From positions 1,612,001 through 1,676,000 of the forward strand of contig NZ_CP063982.1 of assembly GCF_022811525.1 (NCBI RefSeq): DNA of 64,000 nt. The letters run 5' to 3'. Positions 9,748 through 19,086 of the stretch are shown here, in pieces. This stretch comes from Orrella daihaiensis. GTDB lineage: Bacteria > Pseudomonadota > Gammaproteobacteria > Burkholderiales > Burkholderiaceae_B. Each line of letters opens with the position of its first letter. The first letter of the stretch is position 1. The notes under the pieces are model-generated. The model saw nothing but the letters and a program-made list of their open reading frames with translations. It made no database searches and was not told the origin of the DNA. The position numbers were made by a program, and so were the translations under genes.

Positions 9748-10500
9748 TTACTGCTCTGCCGTATCGTCTTCGAGCTCAACAAACTCTTCGTCTGCCGCTA
9801 GCTCCTGAACGAGACCATTGACTGCCTGCTCCTTGCCTTCGAGCACCGCATTGGCCATGCCAGTTGCATAAAGGGCAACAGCTTTGCCAGAGTCATCATT
9901 GCCCGGAATGACATAGTCAATCCCATCCGGGGAGTGGTTAGTATCAACGACGGCCACAACGGGAATACCCAAGGTGTGCGCCTCTGCCACTGCGATTTTG
10001 TGGTAACCGACGTCTATCAAGAAGATCGCGTCCGGCAAGCCAGCCATATCCTTGATGCCGCCAATCGATTTATCAAGCTTTTCCATTTCACGCTCGAACA
10101 TCAGCGCTTCTTTCTTGGACATGCGCTCAAGACCACCGTCTGCAGCCATCACTTCCATGTCTTTCAAACGCTTGATTGAGCTCTTGACCGTTTTGAAGTT
10201 GGTCAACATGCCACCGAGCCAGCGATTATTGACGTATGGCATACCGGCACGGCTTGCTTGCTCGGCAATAATGTCGCGGGCGGCGCGCTTGGTACCCACA
10301 AATAGGACTGTGCCATTTTTGGCAGCAACAGAGCGAACGAACTTGGCAGCGTCAGCGTACTTGGCAACCGTATGCTCGAGGTTAATGATGTGGATTTTGT
10401 TACGATGGCCAAAAATGTAAGGGGCCATTTTGGGGTTCCAAAAACGGGTTTGGTGACCGAAGTGCACACCCGCTTCTAGCATTTCACGCATAAGTGACAT
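9748..10500 (-). CDS. rpsB: 30S ribosomal protein S2
   Basis: Small-subunit ribosomal protein. It begins with SLMREMLEAGVHFGHQTRFWNPKM, which contains the classic S2 signature. It also has FVGTKRAARDII, RWLGGMLTNFKT and the second signature ending in IPVVAVVDTN. The 250-residue length is standard. An AGGAG ribosome-binding site lies 6 bases before the ATG. A leader of about 190 nt separates it from a good minus-strand promoter. Such leaders are where S2 autoregulates rpsB-tsf in other proteobacteria, but I did not identify the binding structure itself. Confidence 0.97.
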   Translation of the reverse strand: MSLMREMLEAGVHFGHQTRFWNPKMAPYIFGHRNKIHIINLEHTVAKYADAAKFVRSVAAKNGTVLFVGTKRAARDIIAEQASRAGMPYVNNRWLGGMLTNFKTVKSSIKRLKDMEVMAADGGLERMSKKEALMFEREMEKLDKSIGGIKDMAGLPDAIFLIDVGYHKIAVAEAHTLGIPVVAVVDTNHSPDGIDYVIPGNDDSGKAVALYATGMANAVLEGKEQAVNGLVQELAADEEFVELEDDTAEQ

Positions 10501-10665
10501 GAGATTCTCCTAGGGTTTTTTCCAGTAATACGACAGCACCGATTGTTTTTAGACGGCACCCTGGCGTCGCATCACGCGATTTGGCAGTCCAAGCGAACTT
10601 GTTCTACCCGATTTCCTGCAAAGCACCCGTCGGCAAACAGCCAACACACTTAAAAACGGGGGTTT

Positions 10666-10697
10666 TTGAGTGACTACTTTGTAGGAAAGCCTATAAT
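10666..10697 (+). promoter_or_regulatory. Possible promoter for map-glnD-dsbB
   Basis: A perfect -10 TATAAT is at 10692-10697 on the plus strand. The -35 region is weak: TTGAGT at 10666 has a 20-base spacer, and GTGACT at 10670 has a better 16-base spacer but a poorer match. It overlaps the rpsB -10 on the opposite strand. Confidence 0.4.
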
Positions 10698-10725
10698 TCT
10701 ACTATGTTTTTTTATGAATTGACAA
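10696..10725 (-). promoter_or_regulatory. Sigma-70-type promoter for rpsB-tsf
   Basis: On the minus strand, a -35 TTGTCA (10720-10725), an 18-base spacer and a -10 TAGAAT (10696-10701). The predicted start, near 10689, leaves a roughly 190-nt untranslated leader before rpsB. Confidence 0.6.
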
Positions 10726-10741
10726 AGGCGATAGACGATCC

Positions 10742-11542
10742 ATGCGACTGGTAACCGATCCGACTGATCTGAACAAAATGCGGGCAGCCTGCCAGGATGC
10801 CGCCAAGGTCCTCGATTATCTGACCCCATTTGTTAAGGCGGGTGTAAGCACGGGAGAGCTTGATCAATTAACCATTGACTTTATTACCAATGTTTTAAAG
10901 GTCAAGTCTGCAACGATTGGCTACGCACCCACCGGATATCCCCCCTTTCCTGGCGCGATATGTACCTCAGTGAACCATCAAGTTTGCCATGGAATACCGG
11001 GGGAGAAGATCTTAAAAAATGGCGATATTGTCAACATTGATGTGACCATCATCAAAGATGGCTGGTTTGGCGACACATCCCGTATGTATTACGTGGGCGA
11101 ACCCTCTATTGCGGCTAAGCGACTGACTCAGACAACCTACGAATGTATGTGGCTAGGCATTGAGCAGGTCAAGCCGGGCAACACCCTAGGCGATGTCGGC
11201 CACGCAATACAGTCATACGCTGAGGCTCAGGGTTATTCAGTTGTACGTGAGTTCTGCGGCCACGGTATTGGACAGCAGTTTCATCAAGATCCTCAAGTCT
11301 TACATTATGGTCGACCCAAAACCGGTGTCAAATTGGAACCGGGGATGATTTTTACCATCGAACCGATGATCAACGCTGGCAAACGCGAGATCCGGCAGCT
11401 TGCTGACGGATGGACGGTTGTCACACGTGACCACAGCCTGTCTGCCCAATGGGAACACACTGTTTTAGTGACCGAACAAGGGTTTGAGGTTCTCACCGTA
11501 TCTGAAGGCATGCCCGAACGCCCAGCGCTAGCGTTGAACTAA
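10742..11542 (+). CDS. map: Methionine aminopeptidase, type I
   Basis: Removes the initiator methionine from nascent proteins in the cytoplasm. The pita-bread metallopeptidase ligands are all recognisable: NIDVT and GDTSR (two Asp), CGHGIG (His), FTIEPM (Glu) and WEHTV (Glu). The 266-residue length fits type Ia. It is transcribed divergently from rpsB, a common arrangement, and glnD starts 7 bases after its stop, so the two are probably one operon. Confidence 0.96.
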   Translation: MRLVTDPTDLNKMRAACQDAAKVLDYLTPFVKAGVSTGELDQLTIDFITNVLKVKSATIGYAPTGYPPFPGAICTSVNHQVCHGIPGEKILKNGDIVNIDVTIIKDGWFGDTSRMYYVGEPSIAAKRLTQTTYECMWLGIEQVKPGNTLGDVGHAIQSYAEAQGYSVVREFCGHGIGQQFHQDPQVLHYGRPKTGVKLEPGMIFTIEPMINAGKREIRQLADGWTVVTRDHSLSAQWEHTVLVTEQGFEVLTVSEGMPERPALALN

Positions 11543-11549
11543 CCAAACA

Positions 11550-14141
11550 ATGAACACCTCGGCGGAACTGCAAAAAATCAGGCAAACGCTTAAGCAAAAG
11601 CGCGATTTTGCGATTGCCGAATTCAGGCGTAAGCCCAACGCCGAAAGGTTTGTGCATGAGTTGCGCCGGGCCACTGATGAAGCGCTCAGACAATTGCTGC
11701 GCAATTATCCGCTGCCAAAGCAAGCTGCACTCGCTGCCGTGGGGGGATATGGTCGCGGTGAGCTCTATCCATACTCTGACGTTGACTTGCTGATTTTGCT
11801 AGACAAGCCGCCGAGTGCCGCTGACGAGGCTCGTTTAAGCGAGTTGGTAGCGGCGCTGTGGGATTTAGGTATTGAGCCAGGCTACAGTGTCAGGACAATC
11901 GATGATTGCATCAAAGAGGCCGAGTCTGACATTACGGTCCAGACTTGTTTGCTTGAAACACGGTTTATCACCGGCAGAAGAAACTTGGTAAACGCGTTTA
12001 ACAAGGCGATGCTAGATCACCTCGATCCCAAAGCCTTTTATCGTGCCAAGCTAGCCGAAATGCGGCAGCGCCATGTCCGTTACCAAGAAACTCCCTATGC
12101 GCTTGAGCCCAACTGCAAGGAATCGCCCGGCGGTCTGCGCGATCTGCAAGTCATCCGATGGATGGCCAAGGCCGCTGGGTTCGGCACCAGCTGGACTCAG
12201 ATCGCAAAAAGTGGTTTGCTGACCAATCAGGAAGCTAATGACTTACGTCGGGCCGAATCGGCTTTCAAACGTTTGCGAATTGAACTTCATTTGCTAGCTG
12301 GCAGACGTGAGGATCGGCTCGTCTTTGATATGCAGCACGCGCTTGCTAACGTCTATGGCTTACAGGCAACCGATACGAGGCGTGCCAGTGAAATCTTGAT
12401 GCAACGTTATTACTGGGCCGCAAGATTAGTGACTCAGCTAAACACCGTCTTGGTACAAAGCATTGAAGAGAGCCTTTTCGATGTGCCTGATACTGCTGCG
12501 CGACAAATTGACGAGTGTTTTTTTGATTTAAACGGACGGCTCGATATCCACGAACCAGAATTGTTTGAGCGTCATCCAGATCAAATGCTGCGTGCGTTTC
12601 TGGTAATGCAACAGCATCCCGAGTTGACCGCCATGACGGCCCGTACCATGCGAGCACTTTGGCACGCTCGTCGCTTGATTGACGCAGAGTTTCGTCGCAA
12701 ACCGTGCAATAAAGAAACTTTTTTGGCAATTTTGCAGCAGCCACAAGGCATCGTTCATGCTTTGCGCCGCATGACCATGCTCAATATATTGCCCCGCTAT
12801 TTGCCCGTGTTTCGGCGTGTCGTCGGTCAAATGCAGCACGACCTATTTCATGTGTATACCGTGGATCAACACACGCTGCAGGTGATTCGCAATTTGCGGC
12901 GTTTCACCATGCCAGAACACGCTCAGGAATATCCATTGGCCTCGCGATTGATGGCTAGCCTGGAGCGGCATTGGTTGCTATACGTAGCGGCTCTATTTCA
13001 CGACATTGCCAAAGGACGTGGCGGCGACCACTCCGAACTAGGTGCCGTAGAGGTGCGGCGCTTTGCCCGTGATCACGGCCTATCAAAAGACGATACCGAG
13101 TTGGTCGTCTTTCTGGTGCGCCAGCACTTGCTGATGTCGCAAGTCGCCCAAAAACAGGATCTATCCAATCCGGATGTCATCCAGTCATTTGCCAAGGCAG
13201 TTGGCACCACAAGGCGGCTAACAGCACTTTATTTGTTAACCGTGGCTGATATTCGAGGCACCAGCCCCAAAGTGTGGAATGCCTGGAAAGGTAAACTGCT
13301 AGAGGACTTATTCCATTTAGCCCAAAGTGTGCTCGGTGGCAATGCTGAGTCCGCCAACACAGTACTGCAACAACGACTGCAGGAGGCCACCCGTTTGACT
13401 CGTCTGGTTGGCTTGCGTGATGAAAGTCGGGAAGCCTTCTGGAACAAACTGGATGTTGCCTATTTTCTGCGGCATGACGCCCCTGATATTGCGTGGCACA
13501 CCCGCCATCTCTACTATCAGGTCAGCCCAGACTCGGCAGTGGTTAAAGCACGACCCGTTATTGGTGGCAGTGGTTTACAGATCATGGTGTACACACACGA
13601 TCAAAAGGACCTATTCGCTCGCATTTGCGACTACCTCGGGCGTAAAGGTCTTGACGTTCAAGATGCCCGGATTCACACCACTCGACATGGCTATGCACTA
13701 GACAGTTTTGTTGTGCTCCCTATCAACGCGCAGCATGATTTGCGATCGCTTGCGGATCTGATTGAACATGAGTTAGCAAACACCCTGGGTGATGATGGCT
13801 TGATATCTGCCAAGTCAGTTAACGCCTCGACCAAGCGAGCCTCTCGATTATCACGTGCGTTCCCGTTTGCTCCAGTCGTTGAGCTGCAACCGGACGAAGG
13901 GAGTCAACACTGGCGGTTGGCTGTCGTTGCAACTGACAGACCGGGTTTACTGGCTGACTTGGCGCATACCTTCACTGAATTCAACGTATCACTACAAATG
14001 GCGAAGGTGATGACGCTAGGTGAGCGCGTTGAAGACGTTTTTGTGATTAGTGGCGAGGTTTTGACACAACCGCGCCAGCAACGTCAATTTCAGCGTGCTA
14101 TTTTCGAAACCTTAAGTGTTGAGTTGGCCAATGCTGCCTAG
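11550..14141 (+). CDS. glnD: [Protein-PII] uridylyltransferase / uridylyl-removing enzyme
   Basis: Bifunctional nitrogen sensor that uridylylates PII proteins when glutamine is low and de-uridylylates them when it is high. Domains in order: nucleotidyltransferase with GGYGRGELYPYSDVDLL (about residues 66-82); a helical GlnD-specific region; an HD domain with LFHDIAKGRGGDHSELG (about residues 490-505) for the uridylyl-removing activity; and two C-terminal ACT domains (LFARICDYLGRKGL and DRPGLLADLAHTF). The full length of 863 residues is normal. Its substrate GlnK is encoded at 46.4 kb in this window. Confidence 0.97.
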   Translation: MNTSAELQKIRQTLKQKRDFAIAEFRRKPNAERFVHELRRATDEALRQLLRNYPLPKQAALAAVGGYGRGELYPYSDVDLLILLDKPPSAADEARLSELVAALWDLGIEPGYSVRTIDDCIKEAESDITVQTCLLETRFITGRRNLVNAFNKAMLDHLDPKAFYRAKLAEMRQRHVRYQETPYALEPNCKESPGGLRDLQVIRWMAKAAGFGTSWTQIAKSGLLTNQEANDLRRAESAFKRLRIELHLLAGRREDRLVFDMQHALANVYGLQATDTRRASEILMQRYYWAARLVTQLNTVLVQSIEESLFDVPDTAARQIDECFFDLNGRLDIHEPELFERHPDQMLRAFLVMQQHPELTAMTARTMRALWHARRLIDAEFRRKPCNKETFLAILQQPQGIVHALRRMTMLNILPRYLPVFRRVVGQMQHDLFHVYTVDQHTLQVIRNLRRFTMPEHAQEYPLASRLMASLERHWLLYVAALFHDIAKGRGGDHSELGAVEVRRFARDHGLSKDDTELVVFLVRQHLLMSQVAQKQDLSNPDVIQSFAKAVGTTRRLTALYLLTVADIRGTSPKVWNAWKGKLLEDLFHLAQSVLGGNAESANTVLQQRLQEATRLTRLVGLRDESREAFWNKLDVAYFLRHDAPDIAWHTRHLYYQVSPDSAVVKARPVIGGSGLQIMVYTHDQKDLFARICDYLGRKGLDVQDARIHTTRHGYALDSFVVLPINAQHDLRSLADLIEHELANTLGDDGLISAKSVNASTKRASRLSRAFPFAPVVELQPDEGSQHWRLAVVATDRPGLLADLAHTFTEFNVSLQMAKVMTLGERVEDVFVISGEVLTQPRQQRQFQRAIFETLSVELANAA

Positions 14142-14637
14142 TTCAAATTATTTACAAAAAACCCTTAGTGCCATTGCTTTGCTGTCATTTGCAGCAGTGG
14201 GCGCTGCTCTGCTGAGCCAACACCTTTTAGGCATGTTGCCATGCGCCTGGTGTATTTTGCAGCGTCTGATCTTCGTTTTGATTGGCGTAGTCGCTATGCT
14301 CGGCGCGCTGATCGGCGCTCGCGTCATTAAACGTTTTGCTCTTGTATTAGTGCTGCTGATGTCCTTGATAGGCATGGCGGCAGCATGGCACCAATGGACG
14401 GTAGCCGCCCAGTCCTTTAGTTGTGATCAAACGATCGCGGATCGACTCATCGTGGGTTCTGGACTTGATGCGTCAATGCCCTGGCTTTTCGGGATTTATG
14501 CTACCTGCATGGATGCTGCTGTCAGTATTTTGGGGCTAGAGTTCGCCGTCTGGAGCCTACTGTTGTATGGAATATTTGCTGTTGCGAGTCTGCTTGCTTT
14601 GCGCGCCTCTAAACGCGCTTCCAAGTTTTCATCCTAA
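14131..14637 (+). CDS. dsbB: Disulfide bond formation protein B
   Basis: Inner-membrane quinone reductase that re-oxidises DsbA. Four hydrophobic helices are visible. The first periplasmic CxxC pair is in LPCAWC. The second pair is represented by the Cys in SFSCDQ and the Cys in ATCMDA. The start MLPSSN at 14131 overlaps the glnD end by 11 bases and gives 168 residues, the usual length. An in-frame upstream codon at 14116 is less likely. The overlap suggests coupled translation with glnD, which is not a functional link I can explain. Confidence 0.92.
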   Translation: MLPSSNYLQKTLSAIALLSFAAVGAALLSQHLLGMLPCAWCILQRLIFVLIGVVAMLGALIGARVIKRFALVLVLLMSLIGMAAAWHQWTVAAQSFSCDQTIADRLIVGSGLDASMPWLFGIYATCMDAAVSILGLEFAVWSLLLYGIFAVASLLALRASKRASKFSS

Positions 14638-14662
14638 CTTTCCTAGATCCGTTTTATGCTGC

Positions 14663-14691
14663 GCCTGGGGTTTATGGCCCAGTACCCAGGC
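14663..14691. terminator. Hairpin between convergent dsbB and purF
   Basis: GCCTGGG (14663-14669) pairs with CCCAGGC (14685-14691) around a 15-base loop. There is no clear U-run on either strand, so it may be a weak or rho-assisted end for the two convergent genes. Confidence 0.35.
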
Positions 14692-14697
14692 TGTATC

Positions 14698-16209
14698 CTA
14701 GTTGTCGTTGGCTGCGAACCCCAGGTTGAACTGCAATCCGCCACCCTCACCCTCTTCCTGTCGGGGACGAGCAAGCCATTTGAGGTAGTCCGGTGTAATG
14801 TCGCCAGTGACGTACTCACCCGTGAAACAAGAACAATCAAAATTAGTCAGCTTTGGATTCAGATCCATTACTGACTTTTGCATGTCCTCGATGTCCTGAT
14901 AAATCAGCGCATCAGCCCCGATTAATTTGGCAATCTCTTGCTCATCGCGCCCATTGGCTATCAATTCATCCTGTGTTGGCATATCGATGCCATACACGTT
15001 CTGATAGCGTACAGGCGGCGCAGCTGAGGCCATGAAGACCTTGTTGGCACCAGCTGCTCTCGCCATCTCAACGATCTCGCGGCTTGTCGTGCCACGAACA
15101 ATTGAGTCATCGACGAGCAATACATTCTTGCCCTTGAATTCCAAGCCTATGGTGTTGAGCTTTTGTCGGACTGACTTTTTGCGCACCGCTTGTCCGGGCA
15201 TAATGAACGTGCGGCCGACATACCGATTTTTAATAAGCCCTTCGCGGTATTCTAGGTTTAGCCGTGAGGCAAGCTGCATGGCAGCTGGGCGCGATGAGTC
15301 CGGTATTGGCATCACCACATCAATTTCGCCAAGCGGCATGGTGCGCGCGAGCTTATCAGCAAGATATTCCCCCATTTTTAGTCGAGCGTTATAAACCGAT
15401 ACGCCTTCAATCACCGAATCAGGTCTGGCGAAGTAAACGTACTCAAAAATACAGGGGGCATGTTGTGCTGGCGGGCTGCAATGTTGTTGGTGCACCTGAC
15501 CATCAAGCGAGATAAAGACAGCCTCGCCTGGTTCAATATCGCGAACAAACGCAAACCCGGATCCTTCAAGTGCGACTGACTCAGAGGCTACCATCCACTC
15601 CGGACCAGCGCTTGACTCAAATCGGCCAAGGCAAAGCGGCCGAATGCCATGGGGGTCACGAAATGCCAACAGCCCATAGCCAGAAATCTGGGCCACCACT
15701 GCATATGCCCCCTTTACCCGGGAGTGCAAGCCGGTGACGGCTCGAAAGATCGCCGCCTCGTCTAACGAAATACCATTAGCGGCGCGCTGTAGTTCATGGG
15801 CTAAAACGTTGAGCAATACTTCCGAATCGGAATTGGTATTGATATGGCGTTGATCGATACGGAACAGCGACTCACGCAGTTCGTTCCAGTTGGTTAGATT
15901 GCCGTTGTGTGCAAAGGTAATACCAAAAGGCGCGTTGACATAAAACGGCTGAGCTTCCTCAGCGCTGTCGCTGGAGCCAGCCGTCGGATAACGAACCTGC
16001 CCAATGCCGCTAAATCCTGGCAATGATCGCATACTGCGCGTGCGAAAAACATCACGCACCAGCCCATGGCCTTTGAACATATTGAAGTGATTGCCTTCTG
16101 ATGTTGCAATGCCGGCGGCATCTTGACCGCGGTGTTGCAACAACAGCAGACTGTCGTATATCAGCTGATTGACCGGCCCACGCCCTACTACTCCAACAAT
16201 TCCGCACAT
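14698..16209 (-). CDS. purF: Amidophosphoribosyltransferase
   Basis: First committed step of purine synthesis: PRPP plus glutamine to phosphoribosylamine. The N-terminal glutaminase begins MCGIVGVVG; Cys2 is the nucleophile after Met removal. The phosphoribosyltransferase domain carries the PRPP loop LLVDDSIVRGTTS (about residue 366). The 503-residue length is normal. It ends the folC-dedD-cvpA-purF string, an order conserved in many proteobacteria. Confidence 0.97.
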   Translation of the reverse strand: MCGIVGVVGRGPVNQLIYDSLLLLQHRGQDAAGIATSEGNHFNMFKGHGLVRDVFRTRSMRSLPGFSGIGQVRYPTAGSSDSAEEAQPFYVNAPFGITFAHNGNLTNWNELRESLFRIDQRHINTNSDSEVLLNVLAHELQRAANGISLDEAAIFRAVTGLHSRVKGAYAVVAQISGYGLLAFRDPHGIRPLCLGRFESSAGPEWMVASESVALEGSGFAFVRDIEPGEAVFISLDGQVHQQHCSPPAQHAPCIFEYVYFARPDSVIEGVSVYNARLKMGEYLADKLARTMPLGEIDVVMPIPDSSRPAAMQLASRLNLEYREGLIKNRYVGRTFIMPGQAVRKKSVRQKLNTIGLEFKGKNVLLVDDSIVRGTTSREIVEMARAAGANKVFMASAAPPVRYQNVYGIDMPTQDELIANGRDEQEIAKLIGADALIYQDIEDMQKSVMDLNPKLTNFDCSCFTGEYVTGDITPDYLKWLARPRQEEGEGGGLQFNLGFAANDN

Positions 16210-16252
16210 GATTTTTTCCAGGAGATCGACGATTGCTATTACTGTTTGACGT

Positions 16253-16744
16253 TTAATACGGTAGCCATTGATCTAATGGCGCTGGCAAGCGCGCCTTCAG
16301 TTGCTGAATTACCCCAACCACCTGATCAGAAAACATTGCTTGCTCGAACCACGATTCTTGCGGCAGCGGTGTATAACCGGCAATAACAACTAAAACCAAG
16401 ATCAGCAAAGCCCCACGAATTAGACCGAACATTGCGCCAAGGCCACGATCGGCAGGCGATAGACCCGTGGATTTGATCATCGCGGCCATGGCCATGTTGA
16501 CCAGACCGACAGCCAATAATGTCAGCACAAACAACGCGGCATAGGAAATACCCAATCTCAAATAATCGTGGCTGACCCAGTTCAGCAGTCTCATCCCCGC
16601 AAGGCCAGGCCCCCACCAAATTGCAGCCAAGAAAGCCAGACCGAATGCAACCAGTGACAAGAGTTCCTTGATTAGCCCCCTGATGACACCTAACAGGGTT
16701 GATGCCCCAACAATCCCCAAGAGTGCAAAGTCAAATCCTGTCAC
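16253..16744 (-). CDS. cvpA: CvpA family inner-membrane protein
   Basis: Small membrane protein first linked to colicin V production; its molecular role is unclear. The 163-residue product has four hydrophobic segments and the family start FDFALLGIVGASTLLGVIRG. The central LSPADRGLGAMFGLIRGALL block is typical. It overlaps the SPOR-domain gene by 4 bases upstream and is followed 43 bases later by purF, as in E. coli. Confidence 0.92.
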   Translation of the reverse strand: MTGFDFALLGIVGASTLLGVIRGLIKELLSLVAFGLAFLAAIWWGPGLAGMRLLNWVSHDYLRLGISYAALFVLTLLAVGLVNMAMAAMIKSTGLSPADRGLGAMFGLIRGALLILVLVVIAGYTPLPQESWFEQAMFSDQVVGVIQQLKARLPAPLDQWLPY

Positions 16745-17571
16745 TTTGTCGTGATAAAGCCGTTATCGTAACCAAGGGTACGAAGCCTCGCTTGTGCGGC
16801 CTGGGCAGCCGCGCGCGAGTCAAACGGTCCCACGCGCAAGCGGAAAGTCTGTTTGCCATTAACGGTGGCGGGCTCCACAAAGGCGTTACTAACGCCCTGG
16901 GTTTTGAGCTTGTCCAGACGCGATTTGGCTTCCGTATCACTGCCATAAGATGCCACTTGCAACACAAACGACCCAGTGGCCGAGCTAGCCGTCGCCGACG
17001 GCTGCCGCCCGGCAAGAATTGCCAGAGCCTCAGCAGTCTGATCAGGCTTGGCCACCTCACTGGCAGCAGTCGCTGCGGCAGCTTTGGGCGCAGGCGATGA
17101 CTGTGCCTCTTGAGCGGCCACTGGCTTGGACTCAGGTTTGGATTCAGGCTTGGGTTGCGTCGTGGCTGCAGGCTTGCCGGCTGCTGGCGCACCGGCTGTT
17201 AAATCGGTACTCGGAACACCAACATTGCCTACGGCCTCCTTGGGCAAACCCGAGGTCTCAGGCGTTGCAGCAACACCAGCATTTGATTCGGCCGAGGGAT
17301 CTGTCGTCGGTGGTGCGCTCAATTGGGGATTAAATGCAGCGTTGCGTTCAGGCACCGCAATCTCAATGCCTGCAGGCACCGGCCTGGGTTCGCCATCGAG
17401 CAACATTGGCAGGACAATAACGGCCGCGAGCACCAATGCAACTGCGCCGGCTAGCCGTCTACGCGCCCGAACGCGCAAACTGGCAGCCTGTGCTTCGCTG
17501 GATACAGATGGACGGGGGCGATGCGCTGTACGGCGCGAGGACTTGGCTTCTTTTCTGCTAAACAGACCCAT
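16741..17571 (-). CDS. SPOR-domain protein, DedD-like
   Basis: Likely a cell-division protein that binds denuded septal peptidoglycan. The 276-residue product has a short basic cytoplasmic tail, one membrane helix (about residues 40-58) and a long Ala/Pro/Ser/Glu-rich linker. The C-terminal SPOR domain starts near residue 198 (FVLQVASYGSDTEAKSRLDKL) and ends with the matching repeat RLRVGPFDSRAAAQAAQARL. Topology, neighbours (folC before, cvpA after) and length agree with DedD. Confidence 0.88.
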   Translation of the reverse strand: MGLFSRKEAKSSRRTAHRPRPSVSSEAQAASLRVRARRRLAGAVALVLAAVIVLPMLLDGEPRPVPAGIEIAVPERNAAFNPQLSAPPTTDPSAESNAGVAATPETSGLPKEAVGNVGVPSTDLTAGAPAAGKPAATTQPKPESKPESKPVAAQEAQSSPAPKAAAATAASEVAKPDQTAEALAILAGRQPSATASSATGSFVLQVASYGSDTEAKSRLDKLKTQGVSNAFVEPATVNGKQTFRLRVGPFDSRAAAQAAQARLRTLGYDNGFITTK

Positions 17572-17629
17572 GACCTAACCTTGTGCAGGAAGGGGCATCG
17601 CTGACTCCCAAGCCAAAACGACGCGGCAC

Positions 17630-18967
17630 CTAGCGACGCCCTAAATGTTCAAGCACGCCAGCCACCGTCAAAAATGACCCAAACACCACGATTCTATCAT
17701 CCGGGTTGGCCTTCTGGCGCACTATATCGAACGCCTCCGAGGCGCTACCGTAGACCTCAATCTCAACAGAGCCATCCTCAGGTGTGCGATGTGTGCTTGT
17801 TACCTCGCGCACTTTATTGGCGAGCTCTTGACCTGGCAAGGCCCGTGACCCCGGCAGGTCCACGCAGTACCAGCGGTCAATGCGTTTTGCCAGATGGCCA
17901 ATCACCGAATCGACGTCCTTATCGGCCATGATGCCAAACACAGCATAGGTGTAGGGGTGATACCCCATGTTGCCGAGATTTTTTTCGAGCACAGCCGCCG
18001 CGTGTGGATTATGCGCCACATCCAGAATCACCACTGGCTGACCTGGCAGAATTTGGAACCGTCCGGGTAATGCCGCTTGAATCAGCCCTTGGCGCACGGC
18101 TTGTTGTGTGACGGGAATGCGATCGCGCACGCTCTCAAGCGCCGCTAATGCACCGGCAGCATTTAATAACTGATTCGCGCCTCGCAAAGCCGGATAGGCC
18201 AAAGCATTGCGTCTAGCGTGACGACCAGCAAACCCCCACTGCTGACGATCCCCAGAGTAGTTGAAATCGCGTCCAAATAGCCAGAGGTCAGCGCCAATTT
18301 CTGTGGCGTAGTCGATCAACGTTTGCACCGGTGCCGGATCGGCGCAGATCGCTGGACGATTTGCCCGAAAAACGTGAGCTTTTTCCCACCCGATGGCTTC
18401 CCGGGTTTCACCTAACCACGCTTGGTGATCCAGATCGATGCTGGTGACGATTGCGCAATCTGCATCCACAATATTGACAGCATCAAGCCGACCACCGAGA
18501 CCTACCTCCAGGACCCAGGCATCCAATGGCTGTTTGGCAAACAACAACAGGATCGCTAGTGTTGTGAACTCGAAATAAGTGAGCGACACCCCCTCGCGAG
18601 CGGCTTCTACCAACTTGAAGGCCTCGATTAAATCTGCGTCACTAACGGTCTGTCCATTGATGCGGGCACGCTCATTGAAGTCAATTAAGTGTGGCGAGGT
18701 GTACATGCCCACGCGCCAGCCTGAGGCCAACAAAATCGCTTCGAGCATGGCACAAGTGGAGCCCTTGCCATTGGTACCAGCCACCACAAACTTAACCGCA
18801 TTACTCTGGATCGGCAGACGGTCCGCCACGCGACGTATCCGTTCCAGACCCATTTCGATGGATTTCGGATGCAACGCTTCAAGATAGTGAAGCCATTGTT
18901 GCAGGGTGACGAACTCCCCAGTTGATTTGAATGGCGTCGTCGGCGAAGCAGAATCGAAGTTGGACAT
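17630..18967 (-). CDS. folC: Bifunctional dihydrofolate synthase / folylpolyglutamate synthase
   Basis: Adds glutamate to dihydropteroate and extends folate polyglutamate tails. The Mur-ligase fold has the ATP loop GTNGKGSTCAML (about residues 64-75), the SPHLIDFNERARI folate-binding block and VLEVGLGGRLDAVN. The 445-residue length is typical. In related genomes accD lies directly upstream; here the upstream neighbour is a divergent EamA transporter, so the usual accD link is missing. Confidence 0.95.
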   Translation of the reverse strand: MSNFDSASPTTPFKSTGEFVTLQQWLHYLEALHPKSIEMGLERIRRVADRLPIQSNAVKFVVAGTNGKGSTCAMLEAILLASGWRVGMYTSPHLIDFNERARINGQTVSDADLIEAFKLVEAAREGVSLTYFEFTTLAILLLFAKQPLDAWVLEVGLGGRLDAVNIVDADCAIVTSIDLDHQAWLGETREAIGWEKAHVFRANRPAICADPAPVQTLIDYATEIGADLWLFGRDFNYSGDRQQWGFAGRHARRNALAYPALRGANQLLNAAGALAALESVRDRIPVTQQAVRQGLIQAALPGRFQILPGQPVVILDVAHNPHAAAVLEKNLGNMGYHPYTYAVFGIMADKDVDSVIGHLAKRIDRWYCVDLPGSRALPGQELANKVREVTSTHRTPEDGSVEIEVYGSASEAFDIVRQKANPDDRIVVFGSFLTVAGVLEHLGRR

Positions 18968-19086
18968 GGGTGTCTAACAAGCTCTAGGTTGTCACAATCA
19001 AGGTGCCAAGTGTAGCGGCTCTTACCCAGCTTGGTGCGAGGCATCCTCTGTGCCACAATGGTCTCATCCTAAATTTTGTGCCAACC

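Noticed and set aside
10652..10667. AAAAAC-GGGG-GTTTTT palindrome upstream of rpsB
   Set aside because: Stem is nearly all A-T with a 4-base loop and sits between promoters, so it is not a convincing terminator or operator.
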